The notes beneath the pieces were generated by a model that did no database searches, was not told where the DNA came from, and saw only the letters and a list, made by a program, of their open reading frames with translations. The translations under genes were made by a program, and so were the position numbers. DNA of 32,920 nt from an uncultured Candidatus Saccharibacteria bacterium (GTDB lineage: Bacteria; Patescibacteriota; Saccharimonadia; Saccharimonadales; Saccharimonadaceae), in contig CAKUZG010000008.1 of the NCBI GenBank assembly GCA_934717805.1, positions 1 through 32,920 of the forward strand, written 5' to 3'. Below, in pieces: positions 15,910-24,252 of this stretch (within the stretch, counting starts at the first letter, position 1; each line of letters begins with the position of its first letter).

Positions 15910-17370
15910 ATGTCGAAAAATCTCCCTAAAGTTGCAATTATTGGTCAAGCGAACGTTGGAAAATCTTCGCTTTTTAACCGAATGATTCGTGCTCAACAAG
16001 CCGTTGTTGCACGAGAAGCCGGAACAACGCGCGATAGCGTTCTTGGTAAAGTTAAATATAAAAATCAAGCCTTTTGGTTAATTGATACGGCCGGATTAAA
16101 AGATCCTAACGATGAATTTGAAGCGACAATTCAAGAACAAATTCAAGATGCAGTTGACGCCAGTGAATTAATTTTAGTGGTTCTTGATAGCACTAAACCT
16201 TTTTCGAACGAAGATCGCTTGATTGCAAAAAAAGCTTTGAAATCTCGAAAGCCTGTAATTTTGGTTCTAAATAAAACTGATTTAAAAGGGAACTTGCCGA
16301 ATGAAGAATTTTTGCGCCTTGGCGTTAAACCGATTATTCGAACTTCTGCTGAACATAATGCTGGCGTTGAAGAACTCTTGACCGAAATCGCTGAAAATAT
16401 TCCAAAAGTTAAAGAAGAAAAACAACCCGAAGATGTGATTCGTGTAGCTTTGGTTGGTCGCCCAAACGCTGGGAAGTCTTATCTCTTTAACACAATGGCC
16501 GGAAAACAGCAGGCGATTGTAGCGAACGTTGCGGGAACAACGCGTGACACAAATCGCACCACCATTCGTTTTAATGAAAAAACTATCGAAATTATCGACA
16601 CAGCCGGAATGCGCAAACCTGGAAAACAAGAAGTTGGAATTGAAAAATTCTCAGTACTTCGAACTTTGAATGCAATTGATGAAGCTGATATTTGTTTGCT
16701 TTTAATGGATGCAAACGAGCTTAATACGCAGCTCGACCAACGAATTGCCGGCTTAATTAACGACGCCGGAAAAGGAATGATCATCGTGGTTTCAAAATGG
16801 GACAGCGTTGAAGGAAAAGACGCCTACACTCGCGATGCTTTGGCGCCAAAAATCGCATATTACTTTAAATTTACACCTTGGGCACCGCTGATTTTCACAA
16901 GCTCAAAAACCGGCCAAAATGTCACAAAAATTTACGATTTAATTCTAAAAGTTCACCGTAACCGCGCGCGACTTGCAAAAACCTCAATCTTAAATCAGCT
17001 TCTACAAAAAGCAACTCAAGCCCATCCGCCAGCAGGTCTGAAAAACACACATCCAAAATTGCGCTACATTTCACAAAGCGACAGCAACCCACCTTGGTTT
17101 ATTATTCACGGCTCAAACTTAAAATTTGTTCACTGGAGTTATAAACGCTATTTGGAACGCTTGATTCGCGAGAATTTTGATTATTCCGGAACGCCAATTA
17201 AGTTTTCTTTTAGAGACGAAAAACAAATCAAAGAAAACCGCGCAAGAATTTCAGCTGGTAAAAAAGTTATCAATAAGGCTTCGGGTGCGCTCAAAAAAGC
17301 TACCGACACACAAAACAAACGCGAACGCAAACGCGACGAAAAGCTCGCTCGAATTCAAAAAAATCAATAA
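15910..17370 (+). CDS. der: Ribosome assembly GTPase Der (EngA)
   Basis: 486 residues with tandem GTPase domains, unique to Der, which acts in 50S subunit maturation. Domain 1: G1 GQANVGKS (about 12-19), G2 AGTTRD, G3 DTAG, G4 NKTD. Domain 2: G1 GRPNAGKS (about 182-189), G2 AGTTRD, G3 DTAG, G4 written SKWD rather than NKWD. The KH-like C-terminal domain follows (PPWFIIHGSNLKFVHWSYKR), and a basic tail of about 50 residues ends it (RERKRDEKLARIQKNQ). The tail is longer than usual and may contact rRNA. Leaderless promoter; a hairpin terminator follows. Confidence 0.95.
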   Translation: MSKNLPKVAIIGQANVGKSSLFNRMIRAQQAVVAREAGTTRDSVLGKVKYKNQAFWLIDTAGLKDPNDEFEATIQEQIQDAVDASELILVVLDSTKPFSNEDRLIAKKALKSRKPVILVLNKTDLKGNLPNEEFLRLGVKPIIRTSAEHNAGVEELLTEIAENIPKVKEEKQPEDVIRVALVGRPNAGKSYLFNTMAGKQQAIVANVAGTTRDTNRTTIRFNEKTIEIIDTAGMRKPGKQEVGIEKFSVLRTLNAIDEADICLLLMDANELNTQLDQRIAGLINDAGKGMIIVVSKWDSVEGKDAYTRDALAPKIAYYFKFTPWAPLIFTSSKTGQNVTKIYDLILKVHRNRARLAKTSILNQLLQKATQAHPPAGLKNTHPKLRYISQSDSNPPWFIIHGSNLKFVHWSYKRYLERLIRENFDYSGTPIKFSFRDEKQIKENRARISAGKKVINKASGALKKATDTQNKRERKRDEKLARIQKNQ

Positions 17371-17373
17371 ATT

Positions 17374-17398
17374 TCGCCCCGCGCTTGGGGCGATTTTC
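17374..17398 (+). terminator. Hairpin terminator after der
   Basis: TCGCCCC/GGGGCGA stem (17374-17380 with 17387-17393), 6-nt loop, then a four-T tract. It lies directly before the pth leader block. Confidence 0.7.
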
Positions 17399-17417
17399 GA
17401 AAGGATAAAATGAAAAT
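17394..17417 (+). repeat. 24-nt leader block shared with tatD
   Basis: Second copy of the block at 7530-7553, identical over 24 nt. It includes the ribosome-binding site CGAAAGG and the first codons of pth. Confidence 0.6.
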
Positions 17418-17970
17418 CATACTTTTTCAAGGTAATTTTCCCGAAAAATATAATGGAACTCGCCACAATGCCGGTTTCGAATTTGCAGATTATTTAGCAA
17501 AAAAGTTTAACGTAAAGTTTCAAGAAAAGCCAAAATTTAAAGCTTTTATTGCTGAGATTTCGTTTTTTGGCGAAAAGGTTTTGCTTGTTAAACCAACAAC
17601 TTTTTATAACGAAACGGGTTTTTCGGCGCGGGCGATTTGCGATTTTTATAAAGTGGATTTTCGAAAAGATTTTTTGGCCGTTCATGATGATCTCGATTTG
17701 GATTTTGGTGTGATTCGCGTTCGAAAAAGCGGTAGTTCGGCCGGAAATAACGGCTTAAAATCTTTAATTTCAGTTTTTGGTGAAGATTTTGCACGAATGA
17801 AAATTGGCATCAAAAATGAATTTTTGCCAAAAATTGGCGCAATGAATTTTGTTCTGGCAAAATTTTCAAAAAGTGAAAGCGAAAAACTATCCCAGATTTT
17901 TGAAATTTGTGAAGATTTTATTGAAGAATTTGCGAAAGACTCGCTTCAAAACGATAAAAGAACAGCCTAA
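17410..17970 (+). CDS. pth: Peptidyl-tRNA hydrolase
   Basis: 186 residues, the usual bacterial Pth length. It releases tRNA from peptidyl-tRNA that drops off ribosomes. The conserved entry is NGTRHNAGFEF, with catalytic His19; PTTFYNETG carries the conserved Asn; HDDLDLDFG carries the acidic residue next to the active site; GNNGLKSL is the last signature. The usual first motif GLGNPG is replaced by LFQGNFPEKY, a slight divergence. The ribosome-binding site CGAAAGG lies in the leader block shared with tatD. Confidence 0.93.
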   Translation: MKIILFQGNFPEKYNGTRHNAGFEFADYLAKKFNVKFQEKPKFKAFIAEISFFGEKVLLVKPTTFYNETGFSARAICDFYKVDFRKDFLAVHDDLDLDFGVIRVRKSGSSAGNNGLKSLISVFGEDFARMKIGIKNEFLPKIGAMNFVLAKFSKSESEKLSQIFEICEDFIEEFAKDSLQNDKRTA

Positions 17971-17991
17971 ATAGCTTTTTAATTAGTTTTA

Positions 17992-18000
17992 TGCTAAAAT
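17992..18000 (+). promoter_or_regulatory. Promoter (-10) of the type III R-M operon
   Basis: TGCTAAAAT preceded by TA gives the local extended -10 form; no good -35. It lies about 35 nt before the SD-preceded ATG at 18035. Confidence 0.5.
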
Positions 18001-18034
18001 TATAGAAAGTTTAAAAAATCAAGGAGAACAACAA

Positions 18035-18115
18035 ATGAACGAAAATAGCGGAACAGAATCGAGAGAGAGAGAGAGAGTCAAAATCTCTCTCAAAATCTCT
18101 CAAACGAAGAGCTAA
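18035..18115 (+). CDS. Out-of-frame mod leader ORF (phase-OFF product), 26 aa
   Basis: The ATG at 18035 has the best ribosome-binding site in this region (AAGGAG at 18021-18026). In the present sequence it encodes MNENSGTESRERER and then runs out of frame to TAA at 18113-18115. The frame of the methyltransferase is one step off. Removing one GA unit, or adding two, from the tract at 18061-18077 would join this start to the mod frame. The joined product would read MNENSGTESRERES, then two copies of QNLS, then NEELIKELKKKE. This is the classical layout of a phase-variable mod gene. Confidence 0.6.
   Translation: MNENSGTESRERERVKISLKISQTKS
18061..18077 (+). repeat. GA dinucleotide tract (8 full units plus G) at the start of mod
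   Basis: 17 nt of uninterrupted alternating GA begin 26 nt after the ATG at 18035. Slipped-strand change by one unit shifts the reading frame of mod. Confidence 0.85.
18078..18101 (+). repeat. Tandem 12-bp repeat, two copies
   Basis: TCAAAATCTCTC occurs twice in perfect tandem (18078-18089, 18090-18101), giving QNLS twice in the mod frame. The TCTCTC parts can pair with the GA tract just upstream to form a hairpin in the mRNA. Confidence 0.7.
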
Positions 18116-18171
18116 TTAAAGAGCTCAAGAAAAAAGAACTTCAAATTAAAAAGCTTGTTGGCGGCGGATTT

Positions 18172-19974
18172 ATGGCAGCTAAAGTTCACAATGAGCTTTT
18201 TGAAATTCCTCCAGAAGAACGCGACCAAGATGAGATTAAAGATGGCTATCAATTAAAATTTGTTGGTAAAGATTATGCTAAGCTTCAAGCTGGATTAAAA
18301 ACCGAAACTATCATCACACCAGACACCGCGCACAATTCAAAGCCAGAGAACGCCAACAGTGAAAACGTCTTCATTACGGGCGACAATTTGGATGCACTCA
18401 AACACCTTGAAAACGCTTATTCTGGCAAAGTTGATGTGATTTATATCGACCCGCCATATAACACCGGTAGTGACGGCTTTGTTTATGCTGATAATTTTAA
18501 ATTCTCTGATGATGATTTTAAAGAAAAGCTCAACTTAACTGAAGAAGAAATTTCACGCGTGCGTGCGCTAAATGGTAAAAGTTCGCACAGCGCATGGCTA
18601 ACTTTTATATTGCCGCGATTACTGGTTGCAAAGCGACTTTTGAGTGATACTGGCGTGATTTTTATTTCAATTGATGATAACGAGCAAGCAAATCTTAATA
18701 TGCTTATGACAGAAATATTTGGAGAGAATAATTTTATAGCAAATATGCCCAGAAAAACACGATCTTCGGCTACAACAAAATCTGATGCAGAAATCCAAAA
18801 GCTTAATGATTATGTTATTATGTATTCAAAACGAGAAAATATACCTTTAAAATTAAAAATTATAGGACAAAAAAAATACCCACTTACAGATGATCGAGGA
18901 GATTTCTATATAGTACCTCTACAAGATAATGGACCGCATGGAACAAGGGCAGCACGACCAAACTTGTATTATCCAATATATGTTTCACTTGATAATTCTA
19001 TTATAGACAATAAACCGTTTAATAATTCAATTAAAGTACTCCCAGGGATGCATCAAAGACAAGAGGGGTGCTGGATGTGGTCTCCTAAAAAATTTGAGAG
19101 TGATAAAAATGACTTATATTATAAAAATGGAAAAATATACATAAAACACTACCACAATCCAAGCGAAGATCAAAATAAATACCAACGTGAAAAAAATTGG
19201 TTAAATGAAAACTTTCTCAATTCTATAGGTACTAAACGCCTTACTGAACTCGAAATGCAAGGATTATTCTCAAATCCAAAACCAGTTGAGCTTGAAATAT
19301 TCTTAATAAATCTATCTACAAATAAAAATGCAGTAGTTCTCGATTTCTTCGCCGGCTCGGCTACCACCGCCGACGCCGTGATGCAGCTCAATAAAGAAGA
19401 CGGCGGAAATCGCAAATATATTTTAGTGCAGCTACCAGAAAAAGTCTCAAAAAATAGCGAGGCTGAAAAGGCTGGCTACAAAACTATCGATCAAATTTCG
19501 CGCGAGAGAATTATTCGCGCTGCCACCAAAATTGGTGATAATTCTGGCTTTAAACACTTCCGCCTCACCACACCAAACGACGAAAACGCACTTTTGAAAT
19601 TGGAAGAATTTGATCCGAATGCGATTGTGGCTTTCCCAGAAGATATGACCACCACTTTTGACGGTGGCGAAAAAGCAATTTTGCAAACTTGGTTGATTGA
19701 CGACGGTTTTGAATTTAGCCAAACGCTAAAAATTGTTGAATTTGCAGGCTATCAAGCGCATTATATTGAACAACGTTTATATTTGATCTCGACGGGCTGG
19801 AGCAGTGAAGCTACTCGCGAACTTTTAAACACAATTGGTAAAAATAAATTAGCAGTGCAGTCAATTGTAATTTTTCCGTATAGCTTTGCTTTTAATGAAC
19901 TGAACGAGCTCAAAACAAACCTTCGAACGGCTTTCGAAAAAAGTAATAAGATTGAACTTTTGGAGCGATACTAA
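18172..19974 (+). CDS. mod: Type III restriction-modification DNA methyltransferase (Mod)
   Basis: 600 residues from the first in-frame ATG. The frame is open back to 18049 and the natural N-terminus is probably about 46 residues longer, starting at ATG 18035 when the GA tract is in frame. N6-adenine methyltransferase of the beta class: motif IV DPPYNTG (93-99) comes before SAM-binding motif I FFAGSATTADAV (about 392-403). The region between them (about residues 181-388) holds the target recognition domain. That stretch is visibly richer in A and T, with many ATA and AGA codons, than the flanks, so it looks exchanged. The stop overlaps the res start (TAATG). Initiation at 18172 has only a weak ribosome-binding site. 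Confidence 0.92.
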   Translation: MAAKVHNELFEIPPEERDQDEIKDGYQLKFVGKDYAKLQAGLKTETIITPDTAHNSKPENANSENVFITGDNLDALKHLENAYSGKVDVIYIDPPYNTGSDGFVYADNFKFSDDDFKEKLNLTEEEISRVRALNGKSSHSAWLTFILPRLLVAKRLLSDTGVIFISIDDNEQANLNMLMTEIFGENNFIANMPRKTRSSATTKSDAEIQKLNDYVIMYSKRENIPLKLKIIGQKKYPLTDDRGDFYIVPLQDNGPHGTRAARPNLYYPIYVSLDNSIIDNKPFNNSIKVLPGMHQRQEGCWMWSPKKFESDKNDLYYKNGKIYIKHYHNPSEDQNKYQREKNWLNENFLNSIGTKRLTELEMQGLFSNPKPVELEIFLINLSTNKNAVVLDFFAGSATTADAVMQLNKEDGGNRKYILVQLPEKVSKNSEAEKAGYKTIDQISRERIIRAATKIGDNSGFKHFRLTTPNDENALLKLEEFDPNAIVAFPEDMTTTFDGGEKAILQTWLIDDGFEFSQTLKIVEFAGYQAHYIEQRLYLISTGWSSEATRELLNTIGKNKLAVQSIVIFPYSFAFNELNELKTNLRTAFEKSNKIELLERY

Positions 19975-22850
19975 TGGCGATTTATTTGGAGACTTTGGAA
20001 CACCAGCAAAAAGCGATTGATGCGATTGTTGGCGCGATGGAAGGTTGCCGTGATTTTGATGAAAAAAGTGATCCGGATTTTAGATATGTTTACGCTAATC
20101 CGACAATTAAATTACGCGCCGAAAATGTAAGAAAATTTGTCGAAAAAAGCACAAAACCAAGTAGTTTTAATTTGAGCTCGAATAATATTATCGACATTAA
20201 AATGGAAACCGGAACAGGAAAAACTTTTGTTTATACAAAAACGATGTATGAACTTTATAAAAATTTTGGGTTGAATAAATTCATTATTTTTGTGCCAAGC
20301 TTGGCGATTAAAGAAGGCGCGAAAAACTTTATTTCAGCAGATTATGCGCGACGATATTTTTCGACTTTTTATCCTGATGTAAAAATTGATCTAAGTGTAA
20401 TTAACGCCGGAGCTTTTAATACCAAAAAAGGGCGAAAAACCTTACCAAGCGAATTGGTGGATTTTTTGGAGGGAACGCGAAATCAGCACGGAACGATTAA
20501 ATGTTTATTGATTAACGACGCGATGATCACTTCAAAATCAATGACAGCAGAATATGACCAAACTTTAATCTCGAGCGTTTCAAAACCGCTGGAAGCAATC
20601 AAAGCTACGCGACCGATTTTAATAATTGATGAACCACACAGATTCAAACGTGATTCAAAAGCTTTTCAAGCAATTGGAAGTTTGAAACCGCAACTGATTT
20701 TGCGTTTTGGTGCAACTTTTCCTGAGATTGAAATTGGCAAAGGCAAAGGCAAAAGCAAAACTGTTCAAAAAGATTATTCGAATTTAGTCTATGATTTAAA
20801 TGCTGTTGAGAGTTTTAACCAAGGTTTAGTGAAAGCAGTTGATGCGTTTTATCCTGAAATTCACAGCGATGATCATGAAAAATACACTGTAAAAAGCGCC
20901 ACCACGTCAAAATTAACCCTAACAAAAGGAGCGAAAGAATTCGAAATTCTTGCAGGTGAAAGTTTGCCAAGCGGTTTTGAAGGTGGCTTAACTTTTGAAG
21001 GTGGGCGAGCTAAAGCACTTTCAAGCGGTTTAGAACTCGAAAAAGGAATGAAGCTCTTCCCAAAAACTTCGCACGCTTCATATCAAGAAATTATGATTTC
21101 GCAAGCCTTAGACAAACATTTCGAAAAAGAACGCGAAAACTGGGTGCGTGAAAATGCTGGTGAAAATCCAGCAAAAATTAAAACACTCTCGCTCTTCTTT
21201 ATCGACTCGATTTCATCTTATCGAAAAGAGGATGGTTGGTTGAAAAACACTTTTGAAAACCTTTTGCGAAAAAAGCTTGAAAGTGCAATCTCAAAAGAAA
21301 TAAATATCGAATATAAAGATTTTCTCGAAAAATCGATTGAAAATATCGCGGAATGCCACGGTGGATATTTTGCTGAAGATGCTGCCGGGAAGGGCGATGA
21401 ACAAATCCAAAATGAAGTTGATGATATTTTGCGCAACAAAAATCGCTTGATTTCTTTTAAAGACGAAAAAGGGAAGTGGATTTTGCGACGATTCTTGTTC
21501 TCGAAATGGACTTTGCGAGAAGGTTGGGATAATCCAAATGTTTTTGTGATTGCAAAAATTCGAAGCTCTGGAAGCGAGATTTCGAAACTTCAAGAAGTCG
21601 GGCGCGGATTGCGTTTGCCGGTCGATGAAAATGGACGCCGGCTCAGCGAAGAAGAATTTCGTTTAAGTTATATTGTTGATTTCAGTGAAAGTAATTTTAT
21701 TGAAACACTTGTTAAAGAAATCAACACTGATGGCGGTAAAGTTTTTGAAGGAACAATTAGCGATGATATTATCGACGAATTAATCTCTATCAAATATGGT
21801 GAAAGTCGGCGAGAAGTTCGAAACAGATTGACCAACGAGAAAATTATCGATGATAATGAAAAAATTATCGATAGCGGAAAACTCCAAGAATTGTTGCCAA
21901 GCTCTGGCGTGCGAAAAGATAAAATTCGAAACAATCCAAAAAAATCAGCTGAAAAAGTTAAACTTCGCAAAAATAACTGGGAGAAAATTAAACAGTTGTG
22001 GCTTGAAGTTTCACAAAGATATATGATTAAATTTGAGGAATTGAGCGAGGATAAAATTTTCGAAATCGCGAAAAAATCAATTGGTAAAAACTTGCGTGAA
22101 AGCGAAATTTATAACGAAAAAGAAAGCTTGATTTCTGACGGAAGAGAAATACGCAGTGAGGTTTCACGCGTTGATTCTGGTTACACTCTGGAAGCAATTC
22201 ATTATGGCGATTTTTTGAAAAAATTGTCGCAAAACACGAATATTTCACCAAAAATTTGGCACGAAGCGATATTATCAAAAAATAAGAATTTCGAAAAAGA
22301 ATGTTTTAATGCAGCGAGCCTAGCGAATATTATCCGAGATTTTAAGAAAGTTTTTGAAGAAGAATTTTCGCAAAAATTTAAGTATAACAAGCTCGATTTT
22401 ACTGCAAATACTTCATTAATTCGCAACGGAGAGTTTGTAGAGGAAATTTCGAAAAGTGCGCTCGGAGCGTTTTCTTCAACGGAAATTGAAGTTGATGACC
22501 GTAACCTGTGGAATGAAATTTGTTATGATTCTGTGAATCCTGAAATGGAGATTAGTAAAATTAAACCAGCTGAAAAAGTTTTGGTGTTTGGTAAAATTCC
22601 GCAGAGAGCTATTCGAATTCCACTTTTCACAGGTGGGACAACTTCGCCAGATTTCATTTATGCAATTAAAAACGACAAAAATATTGAGATTGACTTATTT
22701 ATTGAAGCAAAATCTGAAAACCTAAAAGAAAGCGACAAAATTGCGATCGGCGGCCAGGAGATTTTTCTAAATACAGTCAAAATAGAATGGCAAAAAGTTA
22801 CTTCCGCAGAAGAAGTCGAATCTTTGCTCCGAGATTTTTCAAAAGAATAA
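19974..22850 (+). CDS. res: Type III restriction enzyme, Res subunit (helicase-nuclease)
   Basis: 958 residues, typical of Res. It cuts DNA in complex with Mod after ATP-driven communication between sites. SF2 helicase motifs: Walker A ETGTGKT (78-84), DEPH (219-222, motif II), FGATF (motif III-like), and EGWDNPNVFVIAKI with KLQEVGRGLRLPV (motifs V and VI). The C-terminal nuclease is seen as SPDFIY, then DLFIEAKSE (PD...EAK type). All key residues are present, so the enzyme looks active if Mod is made. The start overlaps the mod stop by one base. Unlike mod, this gene contains many TTCGAA words, as the core genes do. Confidence 0.93.
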   Translation: MAIYLETLEHQQKAIDAIVGAMEGCRDFDEKSDPDFRYVYANPTIKLRAENVRKFVEKSTKPSSFNLSSNNIIDIKMETGTGKTFVYTKTMYELYKNFGLNKFIIFVPSLAIKEGAKNFISADYARRYFSTFYPDVKIDLSVINAGAFNTKKGRKTLPSELVDFLEGTRNQHGTIKCLLINDAMITSKSMTAEYDQTLISSVSKPLEAIKATRPILIIDEPHRFKRDSKAFQAIGSLKPQLILRFGATFPEIEIGKGKGKSKTVQKDYSNLVYDLNAVESFNQGLVKAVDAFYPEIHSDDHEKYTVKSATTSKLTLTKGAKEFEILAGESLPSGFEGGLTFEGGRAKALSSGLELEKGMKLFPKTSHASYQEIMISQALDKHFEKERENWVRENAGENPAKIKTLSLFFIDSISSYRKEDGWLKNTFENLLRKKLESAISKEINIEYKDFLEKSIENIAECHGGYFAEDAAGKGDEQIQNEVDDILRNKNRLISFKDEKGKWILRRFLFSKWTLREGWDNPNVFVIAKIRSSGSEISKLQEVGRGLRLPVDENGRRLSEEEFRLSYIVDFSESNFIETLVKEINTDGGKVFEGTISDDIIDELISIKYGESRREVRNRLTNEKIIDDNEKIIDSGKLQELLPSSGVRKDKIRNNPKKSAEKVKLRKNNWEKIKQLWLEVSQRYMIKFEELSEDKIFEIAKKSIGKNLRESEIYNEKESLISDGREIRSEVSRVDSGYTLEAIHYGDFLKKLSQNTNISPKIWHEAILSKNKNFEKECFNAASLANIIRDFKKVFEEEFSQKFKYNKLDFTANTSLIRNGEFVEEISKSALGAFSSTEIEVDDRNLWNEICYDSVNPEMEISKIKPAEKVLVFGKIPQRAIRIPLFTGGTTSPDFIYAIKNDKNIEIDLFIEAKSENLKESDKIAIGGQEIFLNTVKIEWQKVTSAEEVESLLRDFSKE

Positions 22851-22880
22851 TTCGCAAAAAGAACGAAAATCTGATATAAT
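22851..22880 (+). promoter_or_regulatory. Promoter of smpB
   Basis: TTCGCA (22851-22856), then CTGATATAAT ending at 22880, 7 nt before the ATG. Predicted leaderless. Confidence 0.6.
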
Positions 22881-22887
22881 TAACTAG

Positions 22888-23367
22888 ATGAAAAAGGCTA
22901 AAACTAACGCAAAAAATATTGTAAATCGACGTGCGAGATTTGATTATGAACTCGGCGAAGAACTGGTTGCTGGAATGAGCCTTCGCGGCGTTGAGGTTCG
23001 TGCAGTTCGCGATGGTCGTGTTAGCTTGAAGGGGGCTTTTGTAACGCTTCGAAAGGGTAGAAAAGGTGAGGAATTGTGGCTTAATAATGCCAGTTTTTCA
23101 CTCAAAAATCAGGGTGAAGGACTTTCAAAAGCTGACACAATCGACACTTCACCTAAAAAATTATTAGCAACTCGTAAACAAATTCAAAATTTTGCCACGC
23201 AAAAAAAAGCCGGTTTAACTATTGTGCCTGTTAAAATTTTAGCCGAAGCGCGCTTTATTAAAATTATAATTGCACTCGGAAAAGGTAAAAAACAATACGA
23301 CAAGCGCGAAACTTTAAAACGTCGCCAATCTGAACGCGAAAACGCGAGAATGTTAAAGAGGTATTAA
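22888..23367 (+). CDS. smpB: SsrA-binding protein SmpB
   Basis: 159 residues, normal length. Binds tmRNA and takes it to stalled ribosomes for trans-translation. Seen: NRRARFDYELGEELVAGMSL (the usual entry), RGVEVRAVRDGRVSLKGAFV, a shortened central part, and the basic C-terminal tail YDKRETLKRRQSEREN that occupies the mRNA channel. The final MLKRY ends the tail. The xth start directly follows its stop. No tmRNA gene is seen in this window. Confidence 0.94.
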   Translation: MKKAKTNAKNIVNRRARFDYELGEELVAGMSLRGVEVRAVRDGRVSLKGAFVTLRKGRKGEELWLNNASFSLKNQGEGLSKADTIDTSPKKLLATRKQIQNFATQKKAGLTIVPVKILAEARFIKIIIALGKGKKQYDKRETLKRRQSERENARMLKRY

Positions 23368-24252
23368 ATGAAAATTTTTTCTTGGAATGTTAACGGAATT
23401 CGTGCGGTCGAAAAAAAAGGAAATTTAGCCGAATTTTTAAGTATAAAAAATCCCGACATCGCATGTCTTCAAGAAATCAAAATTGACGAGACGCAAATCT
23501 TGAAAGAAAATTTTGATGAAAAATATCCAGAATATTTTAAGTTTTATTCTCATGCTGAAAGAAAAGGTTACGCCGGAACAGCAATTTGGTCAAAACAGAA
23601 ACCGCAAGCGATTTTGCGAAATTTTCCGCAACAAATTCTAGATAAATTTAATCTTGCCGACTCTTTTGGTGATTCTTCAACCGAAGGGCGAATTTGTGCG
23701 GCCAGATTTACAAATTTCTGGCTAATTACTGTTTATACACCAAACACAAAAAATGATTTGGGGCGTTTGAAGCTTCGCGAAAACTGGGATGCAGCATTTT
23801 TAGCTTTTGTAAAAGGTTTAGAGCTTGGCGAATTTTCCTGTGAAGATTTTTCGAATAATATTGATATTTTCGAAAACAATCCAAACGAAATCTTCTTGCC
23901 AAAGCCAGTAATTTTTTGTGGCGATCTAAATGTTGCTCACGAAGAAATCGATCTTTCGAATCCAAAATCTAATTGCGGGAAACACGGTTTTACAGATGAA
24001 GAACGTCAAGGATTTTCGAATTTTATTTCAGCAGATCTTGTTGATATTTTTCGAATTCAAAATCCAGAAAAAGCCGAAATTTATACTTGGTGGAGTCATT
24101 TCGCAAAATCTCGCGAACGGAACGTTGGTTGGCGGATTGATTATTTTGTAGTTTCGAAAGAGTTAAATTCACAAAATAATCGTGCTGAAATTCATAATGA
24201 AATTCTTGGCAGCGACCATTGTCCAATCTCTTTGGAGCTAGATAATGCTTGA
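23368..24252 (+). CDS. xth: Exodeoxyribonuclease III / AP endonuclease
   Basis: 294 residues; cuts at abasic sites in base-excision repair. Seen: FSWNVNGIRA, catalytic Glu in CLQEIKID, YAGTAIWSK (usual YSGVAI), WLITVYTPN, FCGDLNVAHEEIDL, and the final GSDHCPISLEL with catalytic Asp-His. The protein is about 30 residues longer than the usual 250-270. The extra stretch lies between FVKGLE and KPVIFCGDLN (roughly residues 152-181), is acidic and may form a surface loop. The start abuts the smpB stop and the end overlaps the next gene by 8 nt, so the three are an operon. Confidence 0.93.
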   Translation: MKIFSWNVNGIRAVEKKGNLAEFLSIKNPDIACLQEIKIDETQILKENFDEKYPEYFKFYSHAERKGYAGTAIWSKQKPQAILRNFPQQILDKFNLADSFGDSSTEGRICAARFTNFWLITVYTPNTKNDLGRLKLRENWDAAFLAFVKGLELGEFSCEDFSNNIDIFENNPNEIFLPKPVIFCGDLNVAHEEIDLSNPKSNCGKHGFTDEERQGFSNFISADLVDIFRIQNPEKAEIYTWWSHFAKSRERNVGWRIDYFVVSKELNSQNNRAEIHNEILGSDHCPISLELDNA

